Assembly: GCF_016808335.1 (NCBI RefSeq)
Contig: NC_053139.1
Span: 40,296,464 to 40,360,463, forward strand
From: Panicum virgatum
Taxonomy: Eukaryota > Streptophyta > Magnoliopsida > Poales > Poaceae
Direction: 5' to 3'
Length of the DNA stretch: 64,000 bases
This document shows positions 46,380 to 57,700 of the stretch, in pieces; the stretch's first letter is position 1; each line of letters begins with the position of its first letter. Below the pieces are notes generated by a model, which ran no database searches, had not been told where the DNA came from, and worked only from the letters and a program-made list of their open reading frames with translations. The translations under genes and the position numbers were made by a program.

Positions 46380-46719
46380 TGAGTAGAGAAAGCAGGTGGT
46401 TGATGTCCAGTTTCGCCTCCACTAGGTCCGCCCCTGGTGCCAACCGTGACAGTACAGTGGTTGCTACGGCGTATATATAATTTAGTCGACAACCAGCACA
46501 TTGTCGTGCATAAACAGTGGCATATTGCTGTTGATCTCATTAGTCGTCCGAATCGGCATCTATTTGGTGCAATATTCTTGGAGCGTCACTGCGTCCAAAC
46601 CTTGTCGTTTTGGAGGAGGAGGGGGCAAAATAAATGTCAGTTACTCCGGCCAATGCCTGCTGTCTTCGGGTACCGTTTCGTAAACGATTGCATTTGACTA
46701 ATGAAGCTTGTCTTACTCA

Positions 46720-47280
46720 AGACCAATGTTTAAAATTGCGGAATATTAAATTTAGCGGAAGTCTCAGCAAAGTGTTATAGGCGCTATAGTGGGCGTTATA
46801 GCGCCACTATAGCTCCACTATAGCGTCAGCTTTATGCAGTAGCGCCAACTGCTTCTGACCGCTATAGCGGCACTATTTCCACACACGCTATTTTTTTTAC
46901 ATAATTAAGAATTAAGAAATCATCATGATAAGATGACATAATTCATACTTCATAACGACATACCTCATAAGTTGCATACTGTCATACACTCATACTCAGT
47001 TACTATAGTAACTGTCAAACAGTCATATACTAATAAGTTCTGATAAACAGATAAACTGATAAAGTACTAAGAAAGATTAAAACTCTAAAGTTTAAAGACT
47101 TCAGTACACAGCAGGTAGCAGCGCCGCTATATGATACGCTAGGCTATTCCATTTAGCGGTGTTATTGCGTGCTATAGCTGCGATAGCGCCCATAGCGCAA
47201 AAATGTGCAATATCATTGCGACAGTTGTTTTTGGACGCTATAGCAGTGCTATTTTTTACAATTGCTCAAGACACAAAATT
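46720..47280. mobile_element. Element rich in GCGCTATAGCG palindromes at both ends
   Basis: 46740-46890 and 47100-47260 are full of ggcgctatagtgg, gctatagcggc and gcgatagcgcc words in inverted arrangement, around an AT-rich middle. The pattern suggests long foldback ends of a DNA transposon. The precise edges and superfamily are unresolved. Confidence 0.6.
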
Positions 47281-48600
47281 GCCGATAATATATGTGACCA
47301 ATTACGGTCCTGTCACGACTAAAATAGTGCAGTGCAGTAAAGTCCCATGTACTAAATGAAAACAAAATGAGGGAGAGATGCACATTCAGAATGCATGTCA
47401 CAGCTTATTAACATATTTTCCAAACAAAATACTATAAAATTTGTACGAAGATCATTGTAAAAGAGCTCAATGTATTATAGCTGTGAACATAAATGTACTA
47501 ATAATAAAGAAATAAGCCGCTTTACTAAATTGACCTATATATGTACTCCCTTTGGTCTTCACAGGCCGATATGGGTAGCAGCTTCCCAAAGTTCGACCAG
47601 GGCCTCCATTTTTTTTTGAAAGAAAGGGCCTCCAAATTTGAAGCCCTCAAAATTGGGTGAGACAGTAGCACTGTAGCACATAGCACTCACCGATTAGCAA
47701 CAACCATTAGTCAAACCTTTCCCCATCCCACCTCTTCCTCTCCTCGTCTCTCCAAGTCTCTTTCTGTCTATGCTCAACCAACCGTTACTCTGTCCTATTG
47801 ATACCATTCTAATTAATTTTCCAGAATGATAATGTTTTATTTTGAATGGAGAAATGATAATGTTGGTGGCAATGGATTTATCCTCTCACATCCTCGTACA
47901 TTTCTTCCTTCTTTTTATTCCAAAAGCTCGAATTGGGGCCGGAGGGGCGATTAATTTTTGAAAGTATAATAAAGAGTTCATTTCAATACCAAAGGGATGG
48001 TGTTTTGCAGTTCAAGTTACGGAGTAAATAACTGTTTGCAGATTACTTCCTTACTCTTTTAGCATGATCACCTAATGCATTTCTTATTATTGTGAGAAGG
48101 TATGTTGCAGTTGTGTAATGAAAAATAACTTTGGTTGCGGGCATTTTGAATACAGGGCCTCCTTTTGTGTTCGGCATTGGAGGTCTAAATTCCTTGATTT
48201 TTAAGGGACGACCGGAGATCTTAGTAAATGTTCAATGTTTCTGTGTTGTTAGATCCAATTTTAAATTTTAGCCGTCAAGTATTTTCAAATTATTTAGTTT
48301 GAAAAAAAATCATATGTTCGGGTTTTGGAAATTGCTCCGGTAAACTGATTTTACAAACATATTTTTTATTTGAAGATAGTGGTTAAACTCTGTCCATGAC
48401 AACCCAAAAAAGATAAAACAGAAGATAAGCATGTGTGTAAGTGTAAGCCTTGTCTTTGCTCCACGACGCATCTGTGAATCATCCAAACATTTGGGTGCTT
48501 CCCCTACAAAAAGGCACCACAAGGGCCTATAATTTGGCCTCCATGCAGCAGCTGGTGGAAGACTCCATCCCAGCGACACCCAAGTTATTACAAGCACGAG
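47281..48600. other. Intergenic and P450 promoter region
   Basis: No gene seen. A Stowaway-like tactccctttgg start is at about 47553. ctataattt near 48528 could serve as a weak TATA element for the P450 gene. Confidence 0.4.
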
Positions 48601-48663
48601 CATAAAGTGGCAAGCCGGCAATGTCGCCATAGCTGGGCTTGGAAGCATCATTGGCACACAACA

Positions 48664-50548
48664 ATGGAAGACCATCACTACCTCTACCTCGGCTTGGCCC
48701 TGGTGTCTCTGCTGCTCGCCGTGATCGCTAAGCACCGGCGCGGCCAGGCGCACGGCCGCCATGGCCTGCGGCTGCCGCCGGGGCCGTGGCAGCTGCCGAT
48801 CATCGGCGGCATGCACCACCTCGCGGGCCAGCTCCCGCACCGCGCGATGCGGGACCTGGCGCGGCGCCACGGGCCGGTGATGCTGCTCCGGATCGGGGAG
48901 GTGCCCACGGTGGTGGTCTCGTCCCGGGAGGCGGCGCGCGAGGTGATGAAGACGCACGACGCCGCGTTCGCGTCGCGGCCGCTGAGCGCCACCGTGCGCG
49001 TGCTCACCAACGGCGGCCGGGACATCATCTTCGCGCCGTACGGGGAGCACTGGCGCCAGCTCCGGAAGGTCGCCATCACGGAGCTCCTCAGCGCGCGGCG
49101 GGTGCTGTCGTTCCGCGCCATCCGCGAGGAGGAGGTCGGCGCGATGCTGCGCGCGTGCGCCGCCGCCGCCGCCGCCGCGGCGCCCGTCGAGATGCGCGCG
49201 CGGCTGTCGGCGCTCGTGTCCGACGTCACGGTGCGCGCCGTGATGGGCGACCGGTGCAGGGACCGCGACGTGTTCATCCGGGAGCTCGACCGCTCCATCG
49301 AGCTCGGGGCGGGGTTCAACCCGGCGGACCTGTGGCCGTCCTCCCGCCTCGTCGGCTGGCTCAGCGGCGCCGTGCGGCACGCCGAGGAGTGCCGCGACAC
49401 GGTGTACGGGATCCTCGACGGCATCATCAAGGAGCACCTGGAGGCGCTTGAAAGCGGCGCCGGCGAGGCCGAGGACCTCCTCGACGTGCTGCTCAAGATA
49501 CAGAAGGATGGCAGCCTCCAGATCCCGCTCGACATGGACGTGCTTAAAGCTGTCATCTTTGTAAGCACTCTTCGCTTACTCGTTCCAATTACAATTACGT
49601 GATAATTAATCACAGAATTTAGATGCCACTGCACGCGGCAAAATCACAAGGATGTTTCTTTCTCGCGTCAGTTGGCAGCTTGCGAGAGCTTGGCCCAGCT
49701 GATGATCAGACATGCATCTTAATCTTATCTTTACAGTCCAAAACAAAACTCTGTGATAACGCAACAAAAGATTCAACTGTAGTGGCCTTCTGCATCAGGC
49801 CCCAATGTTCTGTCTGAATCCAACACTCGATCACGTGCGCCGGCATAACGCGACCCGACGCGCTGACCACTCCTGAATCCTGATCTCTTCCCTGCAGGAC
49901 ATCTTCGGCGCCGGCAGCGAGACGTCGGCGACAACGCTGGAGTGGGCCATGGCGGAGCTCGTCCGGAACCCCAAGGCGATGCGGCGGGCGACGGCGGAGG
50001 TGCGCGGGGCCTTCAGCGCGCGCGGCGCGGTGTCGGAGCACGCGCTCGGCGAGCTCCCGTACCTGCACCTCGTCATCCGGGAGACGTTCCGGCTGCACAC
50101 GCCGCTGCCGCTGCTGCTGCCGCGGCAGTGCCAGGAGCCCCGCCGCGTGCTCGGCTACGACGTGCCCCGGGGCGCCACCGTGCTGGTCAACGTCTGGGCG
50201 CTGGGCCGCGACGAGCGGTACTGGCCCGGCGACCCGGAGGCGTTCAGGCCGGAGCGCTTCGAGGCCGGCGCCGACGCCGGCGGGGTGGAGTTCAAGGGCG
50301 CCGACTTCGAGCTCCTGCCCTTCGGCGCCGGGCGGAGGATGTGCCCCGGGATGGCGTTTGGGCTCGCCAACGTCGAGCTCCCGCTCGCCAGCCTGCTGTT
50401 CCACTTCGACTGGGAGGCGCCCGGCGTGGCTGACCCCGCGGAGTTGGACATGGCCGAGGCGTTCGGCATGACCGCGAAGCGGAAGGCCAACCTCCTGCTC
50501 CGCCCCGTCCTCCGCGTGCCCGTGCCCGTGCCCGTGCCCGGTGTCTAG
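48664..50548 (+). CDS. CYP71-clan cytochrome P450
   Basis: ER-anchored haem monooxygenase, probably for a specialised metabolite; the substrate cannot be read from sequence. Two exons (48664-49560 and 49898-50548), the usual A-type layout with a phase-0 intron before DIFGAGSETS, give 515 residues. Motifs in order: N-terminal anchor YLGLALVSLLLAVIA, hinge LPPGPWQLPIIG, C-helix WRQLRK, I-helix AGSETS, ExxR (ETFR), PERF, haem loop FGAGRRMCPG. An in-frame ATG at 48607 would add 19 polar residues before the anchor, so 48664 is preferred. Oddities: an eight-Ala run near residue 175 and a C-terminal VPVPVPVPG from a GTGCCC repeat. The coding sequence is very GC-rich and intact. It is near the CYP71C/CYP71Z-like group, but I do not assign a subfamily. 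Confidence 0.93.
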
Positions 50549-51221
50549 TCGCCGTCGCCGTCGCCGGCGAGGCTATGGATTGCTCATTGCTCGTCTCTTG
50601 TGTCAGTGTGTCGGTGTGCTCCTGCCGATGTTTTGGACACCGGCGGCGGCCATGGTCTGTAGGAGTGGTATCTGTTTGCCATGGGCCGGCTCTATAACCT
50701 GTCATCAGTGCAAGACTGATAGGTCCAAGCCCATCTAGATAATGAATGGGCTGATTTACTTGGACATGGGCTTTTAAATGATTGGAGCAAGCGTGGACCG
50801 GAGGTGGCGGTCGGAAAGTCCAATGGCTCGTGGACCTCTTCCAACTCGGCATGGAATTGAATTTGTTTCAGGCCGTATGGGCCTCTGACAAGCCAGAATT
50901 CCTGTGTATCTTCCAGAAAAAAAATTGCATACTAAATATATTTGTATACTATTGTTAGGCACATGAGGGATATATTTATGTGCTATGTTTCTACTATAGA
51001 TGAGCGAACTAAAGAACATGCTATAAGTTATAGAATAGAAACATAGCTTGGCGTTATATAGAATCAATTTTCATCTCCCACCCTATGAATTTAGAGTAGG
51101 CTTATATCTAGATTTTGGAATGTGGTGGGATGTCAAATTCTAAGTCAAATAGCCAAATTTATTAAGTAGATTTTAATTCCTCCAAAATAAGAGGATCCAA
51201 ACAGCCTCTAAATGGTCTCTC
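50549..51221. other. P450 3' flank up to the LTR element
   Basis: Presumed 3' UTR, then AT-rich DNA. The stretch 51080-51215 may be a piece of an older repeat into which the LTR element inserted. No gene. Confidence 0.4.
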
Positions 51222-51600
51222 TGTTGGTGTTTTACCATCAGGTTCTCCGAGGGGTATCTCGAGGAGAGTGGTTATGAGTAGGGACTCGCCGAGATCAGAA
51301 CGCGATGGTGCAAGGAACACAAGGATTTAGACAGGTTCGGGCTGTCGGAGCGTAATACCCTATGTCCTGTGTAGTGGTTTGTATTCCCTCTGGTATTGTT
51401 CGATCTTTTGGAGGGGTCCCTGCTCGCCCTTATATAATCTGAGGGAGCAGAGTTACATGGAAAGTCCGGCTAGTTCCCATGTACGTCGACTAGTTATACT
51501 CCTATTCGGGTAGATACAAAAAAAGATAGGGCGTACCCATGTGCTATTCCCTATAGAATATTCTGTGCCTGTGGGCAGTCCCGCTGTCCCGGGTCCGACA
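51222..51600 (-). repeat. 3' LTR (379 bp) of the gypsy-type element
   Basis: Same sequence as the right LTR apart from substitutions and the lack of about 40 bp (the ttagccgagtgcgtttaggg block). A palindromic tatataa is near 51432. Confidence 0.92.
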
Positions 51601-51615
51601 AGCCCCCGAGCTCTT
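51601..51615 (-). other. Polypurine tract of the gypsy-type element
   Basis: Minus strand GAGCTCGGGGGCT directly precedes the LTR start TGTCGGACCC. This is the expected plus-strand primer site for an element in minus orientation. Confidence 0.7.
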
Positions 51616-53041
51616 TGTAGTCGAGTTGTGCAGGTGTTGAGTACTTCTGAAGGTGTTCATCGAGTGCCTTTGAGTGCATCTGGAATCCATTGCTCAGGTT
51701 TGGAGTCCCTCGAGCGCCTCGAGTAGTCTTCCGAGTACTTCTTTGGCTGCGTCGAGACTATGAGGTGCTCTTGCCCCGAATTTCTCCTTCTGATATGGCG
51801 CACGATGGACTCGCACTCCATATGGAGTAGCCCCCGAGCCTTAGGGTGAACCGATGGGTCAGTCTGAGGGTCAACTTAGTCTTCTGGGTTCTTCGACCTT
51901 CCGTCTAAAATTTGGAATTTTTTCGAAAAAGTTGCAATTTATGATACGTATCCCGCACCCCCCGGCCTTGAGTTCGGATCATTGATTTGAGGTTAAGGGT
52001 CCAAGAGATAATATCGTGTCCTCTGCGATCTTTCTGAGCTCGTCAGTGCTGCAGCGAATCTTCTGAAAAGGTGGTCGTGCGGTGTACTGTTTGCCAGTGG
52101 GTTCAGGTGGCGAGTACTGTTTGTAGAATCTTTTCTATTTCGCTTGTGAGCCTCCCTGTCCTTGGATGTCACGGGCTGAGCTACGGCTCTGCTGCTTCTT
52201 CTATTTAAGCAGGGTCCGATGCGCTTGAGTCTTCATCCTTGCAGTTGCAGACATGATTTCCAAGTGGAGTTCTTTACTTGAGAGTACTCGACACCTCCTG
52301 ATGAGAGTACTCGATTTGTCCCTGTGTTTGCGAGCAGCACAAACACTTTTCTCTCCGGCTGCCGCCTTTGCTCCTCATATCGCAGTCATCCTAGTTGTTT
52401 TTGTGGTGAGCTGGTGGAAGCCGTGTCAGAAGCTTTTTTCGGGTGGGAACTGTGGTTGTCTCCCCCCCCCCCGATGGCTTCTGGGGAGATGGCATTGTTT
52501 TTGTTGCAAGCAAAACATATCAGGGAGAGGAGCAGGTGCAAGAAGAGGATTTGCGATGTTCTAGATCCATCCATATCTTCTTACAACAAGCCTTTTTCTC
52601 CCTGAATGTATCTAGATTACGCCCTTTTGGGAGTAACAAGCTTTGTATTTTGTATCAGCCCTTGGGCTGTCTCCTTTGTAGTTGGGATCGAGTGGTTTCG
52701 AGTGGTGAAACCATTGAGATCTGTGTATTCTCCTTTATCGGAATGTAATTCCAGAATGGAAATCTCTGTTTATTTGCTCTTATTCCGCTTTTTCCGTGGA
52801 GAAGTCTAGGATTCATTGGTTGAAATAACTCTGGAGCCGGTGCGCGACGTTTGGGCTTCTTGTCATTTTACCGTACTGCCACTGGCTCTGCTTATTTAAC
52901 TGTTTGAGTAATTCTAGGTTTAGCACTCTTCCTTAGCCTCGTCTTTCTCTGCCGCCGCAAGACTCATCTGCTCTCGCCCTCGAGTGCCGCGAGAAACTAG
53001 CCACCGCTAGCCCCCGGGCGTGAGGTGAGAGAGACATTCCA

Positions 53042-55904
53042 ATGGCGCCGAAGAGATCTGCTTCGAAGGGGAAGGTGGACGATGCTGCCGTTGGTGAGGC
53101 GGAGGTCCACGGGTGGATGTCGAGTAAGTGCGCCGACTCCCATCTTTTGAGACTGATTGAGAGTCATCTTCTTCAACCTCGGAAAGTGATCCATTGGTGT
53201 GGATCCGTGGGGGAGTCTTTTCCTCATGAGGGGGGAAACGAATCTTTTGTTTTGCTTCCTCATGTTCTTCGGGGCCTTGGTTTTTCTGTTTCTGACTTCT
53301 TCCGTGGCCTCCTTCACTACTGGGGGGTTCAAGTGCATCACTTGACTCCTAATTCCATCCTTCGCGTCTCTATTTTTGTCCACTTTGTGTGAAGCCTTCT
53401 TGGGGATCGAGCCCCATTTTGATTTGTTTCAGTACTTTTTTCATCTGAAACCTCATCCCAATGAGTCCAAGGTGGATGCAGTTAGGGGAGCCGGGTTGCA
53501 GTTTCATCAGGGGAGGAAACCCAAGTATATCCCTTACGATTTGAGTGACAAGGTCATCGACTGGAAGTCAATGTGGTTTTATATTAGGAATCTTTCTTCT
53601 TCCCTTCCTCTTTGTAATCCTGGCCCTCCTGTGAAGAAGTCGAAATTGGAATTCCAAGGGGAGTGGAGGGGATCAGGTTAGCTTCCTTCTCGGGGAGATT
53701 GAGAGGTTGAAGGCAGATCACCAGATTTGTGGTGCATTTGTGATTGCGAGCTGGACGATGCGCTGGATCCAGCCGCTGCAGCGGTGGATCAATTTGGGTT
53801 TTCAGTACGCGGGAGAGGTGGATCCATCCCGTTATACCCAAACCAAGATTACTGAGAATGATCTGAAGGATCGGGTGCTGGGGCTGCTGAAGAATGTCCC
53901 TGAGACGGCCAATGTTGCTGGGACTTTCAGCACTGTCAGGCGTCCTCGGGAGGTACTGTTTCGAGTAGTCGACTGAAGTTGTAGTTCGAGTACTTTTTGT
54001 CGAGTAGTCGAGTTGATTTGGTTTCTTTCATGCAGATTAATTACGAAAATTATCAGAGTAGGCCTTCGCTGCCTGAAGATGTGCTCTTGGCGCATACTGA
54101 CTCAAGTGTGCATTTGACTTTTTTTTTGCCTTATATACTGATTTGATATTGCCTTTGGGTCCTTGTTTAATCGTAGTCGATTCTTATTTGCAGGTCCTTC
54201 GGCGAGTCGGACGACGTCGGACGTCCAGGAGCGGGCGGCGGATGAGCCATCCGTCGAGTCTGTGAGGACTCGGAAGCGGAGCGCCGCCTCTGCTGGGAGT
54301 ATTGACAGGTGAGTACGGCTTGGTACCCTTCTGAGTTGCTGCCTTCTTTTGATGGCTTTTCTTCTTCTCAGGCCTCCTTTCTCTTCTAAGAGGCAGACGG
54401 TGGGTTCTGTCGTGAGCCCTGCCGACTTGACTCCTGCTACGCTGGCTGAGTCCGGAGGGAGCGGCTCTGCTAGGGGGCAGAGCGCTTCGGGGCAGACCGT
54501 AGTCCCGAAGTTTGTCAAGGAGAAGAGATTCATTCTGAAGCATTCCTCTCAGTAAGTGTGTCTGTTGATCGAATGTTCTTATTTGATCTTTTGATACTGT
54601 GATTGAGGTGTCGAGTACTTCTTCCTTTTGTAGCACTCCCGATGCTCTTGGGTTTGATGAGTCGGAGAAAGGCATTTTTGGTTCACTTAAGAACATCGCC
54701 CAGTTGCCTCCTAGTTCGCCAAATGAGGGTGACCGGGTGGCTGATTCTGCCGTTGGTGATGCGGGGAATCTAGTCATTGGGGAGGCGGATAAGAAGCCTC
54801 CTGCTGCTAGCGCTGGTGAGTATCTTTGGTTGCGATCGACTGGTTTCTTCATCGGGCTTTTGCTAATGTCTTTGTACTTTCAGACAAACAGGGCGAGGAT
54901 AGACCGAAGAGTCCCTCTGCTGCTGCTAATGTTGGACTGGTCACGCTAGGTGTGCCGCAGCAGGAGGTGGAGAAATCGGTCGGTCATTCTACCGGTGTTG
55001 CCCAGGGGATTCTGGGCTGTCATTCTGCTCTCGTTGTAAGTGGCTTTTTTGTACTCGAGTACTTTGTGTGTAGTTGTCGAATACCTTGTCTTGATCATGC
55101 TTTGTTGGCAGAATCTGACCAAACAAGTCGTGGAGCAGGCTGACTTCCTTCGACGGACTGGAGAGGATCTCCAGTTGACGGCTGACCAAGCATTGCAGCT
55201 TGAGAAGATGGCTGCTCTTGAGAAGTCTTCTCGGGAGTAGTCGGAGAAGGGCTTCTGGAGGACCTCGTCGAAGCTTTGGAGCAGGACAATTCTGCTCTGA
55301 AGGATAAGGCCTCCAAGCTAGAGGAGAGAGTCAAGACTGCTGCCAAGGAGAAGAAAGGTATTTTTCTTCTTTCTTTTGTGTCTTTCGAGTAGTTTTCTTA
55401 TGTTCTTATTTTTTCTTTGCTTTGACAGAGCTAAAGAGCTTGTTGTTGCGAAAGGATAATGATGTGACTGATCTGACAAATATTATGTATCGTCACGCAG
55501 ATGCTGTGGAGAAGCTGACCATGATCAAAGCTGATGCAGACAAACAGACGGTCAGTGATATGATGCAGATCAGGGAGCTCTCCCAGCAGTTGACTGATCT
55601 TGAGGCGGCTGCCAAAGTAGTCGTCGACATGGTCGAGGCCGAGGAGGCTGGTGGCAAGATTTTGCTAGATCGCCTTCGTGAGGCCCCCCAGCGGCTCGAC
55701 AGCTTCTTCTCCGACACTTCTAGAGATTACTTGGCTCATGTCTTAGGATTAGTTAAGTCCTTTCTCCCTTCCGTGAACTTGTCCTTTATTGGCGATGGGG
55801 TTGCCGTTGGCTACTCGGAGGAGAAATTCTCTGAGTATGTTGCGGAGATGAAACCCATCGCAGATAAGGTTATCAGTAGCTTGGAGCCACTGTCAGAGGC
55901 TTAA
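53042..55904 (+). pseudogene. Antisense ORF of the gypsy-type element (putative gypsy-type transposon protein)
   Basis: Runs opposite to gag. It begins MAPKRSASKGKVDD; the HYWGVQVHHLTPNSILRVSI and CEAFLGIEPHFDLFQYFFHL segments resemble the plant family I know as Transposase_28 (putative gypsy-type transposon). Several short introns with GT-AG ends follow (for example after 53951, 54309, 54552, 54813 and 55035), then acidic low-complexity exons and a coiled-coil tail (RELSQQLTDLEAAAKVVVDM) ending at 55904. An extra T near 53384 shifts the frame before CEAFLG, and further shifts lie near 53660 and 55235, so this copy is broken. The function of such antisense ORFs is not established. Confidence 0.7.
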
Positions 55905-56069
55905 ACAGTTGTTGTAATATCCTCTTGGTTTTTGTGTAGATGTGAGTCTACTGGAGTACTTTTATCATTGTAATGTATAGTACTTTTTCCTTTCGTTTGA
56001 CGGCCGGTTGGCTGGTTGCCTTTTTATGAAGCTTGTCATTGGCCGTCTTAAATTATATCTTCGAGTACC

Positions 56070-56860
56070 GTAGTAGTCGATTTGTTTGTCATCTCAAGGA
56101 CGAGTAGTTCCTTTGTAGGAATATGGAGCATGTCCCTTACGGAAATCATTCTTGGGAGATAGGGAGCATGCTCTCTCCGAGGATCGATTACCAAAGTAGT
56201 CGAATTAATTGTCGCCTCATGGACGAAGAAATTCATCTTGGAAAATAGGGAACATGTCCCGTCCAAAAATCAAGTACCGCAGTAGTCGATTAGGTTGCCA
56301 TCTCATGGACGAAAAAATAGGGAGCTGGTCCCGTCCGAAAATTGAGTACTGAAGTAGTCGAATAAGTTGTCGTCTCATGGACGAAAAAATGGGGAGCTGG
56401 CCCCGTCCGAAAATCGAGTACCGAAGTAGTCGAATAAGTTGTCGTCTCATAGACAACGAAGATAGGGAGCATGTCCCATCCGGGGTTCGAGTACCATGGT
56501 AGTCGAATAAGTCTTCTCATGGACGAGAAAAATTGGGAGCTGATCCCATCCAGGAATAAAGTACCGCAGTAGTCGAATAAGTCTTCTCATGGACGAGAAA
56601 AATAGGGAGCTGGTCCCATCCGGAAATCGAGTACCGTAGTAGTCGAATAAGTCTTCTCATGGACGAGAGAAATAGGGAGCTGGTCCCATCCGAAAATCGA
56701 GTACCGCAGTAGTCGAATAAGTCTTCTCATGGACGAGAAAAATAGGGAGCTGGTCCCATCCAGAAATCGAATACCGCAGTAGTCGATTAGGTCGTCTCAT
56801 GGACGAGAAAGTAGAGAACTTGTCTCTAGGGCCGAAGGCCCCGACTACTCGATTCGCCGT
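56070..56860. repeat. Tandem array inside the gypsy-type element, about ten units
   Basis: Units of about 60-75 bp contain agtagtcgaataagt, ctcatggacgagaaa, tagggagctggtcccatcc and aatcgagtacc. Neighbouring units are nearly identical toward 56500-56780 and more diverged at the left, suggesting stepwise expansion. Confidence 0.92.
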
Positions 56861-57130
56861 GCCTTTGACTTTGAGTGAACAAAGAAAGGTTGGTATTCAA
56901 GGTAGTCGAAGGAGTTACCACCCCTTGGGAGGGGGAGCTCATGTCTCATAGGTTTTACTCCTGAAGGTAGAGAGCTTGTCTCTAGGGCCGCAAGGCACGT
57001 GTCCCTTAGCCCCGGTTACTCGATTCGCCGTGCCTTTGACTCTGAGTGAACAAAGAAAGGTTGGTATTCGAGGTAACTGATGGAGTGAGGACTCCTGAAG
57101 AAGTAACCCCTTGGGAGGAGGGAGCTCATT
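56810..57130. repeat. Direct duplication with ctcgattcgccgtgcctttg blocks
   Basis: Two diverged copies share cttgtctctagggccg, actcgattcgccgtgccttt and gagtgaacaaagaaaggttg, with starts near 56818 and 56978. Confidence 0.85.
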
Positions 57131-57249
57131 TCTCCGGCAACGAGATCTTCTCTTTCCTTCAATTTAGCAGCACTCGATTTCTATCTTGGCCTTTATTGGG
57201 TGTAAGACCATTCAATGATTTAAATATTTTTCTTCTGCCAACTCGAGTA

Positions 57250-57700
57250 GTTTAGGGATTGAGTCAGAGCTCGGGCGAACCCATCCTAGCCTTTATTGGG
57301 TGTAAGACCGGGGGTAAGCCCAATAGATAACTCGAGTCAGAGCTCGGGCGAACCTATCCTAGTATTTATTGGGTGTAAGACTAGGGGTAAGCCTAATAGA
57401 TGACTCCACTTTTGGTCTTTTCTTTCTGTCAGCACGAGTGGAGAACTGAGTCAGAGCTCGGGCGAACCCATTCTAGCCTTTATTGGGTGTATGACCGGGG
57501 GTAAGCCCAATAGATGACTCGATTGCCAGTGCGAGTAACTTTGGGGTTGAGTCAGAGCTCGGACGAACCCATCCTAGCCTTTATTGGGTGTAAGACCGGG
57601 GGTAAGCCTAATAGATGACTCGAGTCAGAGCTCGGGCGAACCCATCCTAGCCTTTATTGGGTGTAAGACCGGTGGTAAGCCCAATAGATGACTCTTTTGA
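57250..57700. repeat. Second tandem array inside the gypsy-type element, five units
   Basis: Five copies of gagtcagagctcgggcgaac, each followed by cctttattgggtgtaagacc and gtaagcccaatagatgactc (with small variants), spaced 70-120 bp apart. The array ends close to the gag stop. Confidence 0.93.

Noticed and set aside
48310..49634. Long open frames antisense to the P450 first exon (up to 375 codons)
   Set aside because: They mirror a GC-rich coding exon whose sense strand carries every P450 motif in order; the antisense products have no domain.
56070..57700. CRISPR-like regular repeats
   Set aside because: Eukaryotic retrotransposon context; the units are contiguous tandem repeats without unique spacers.
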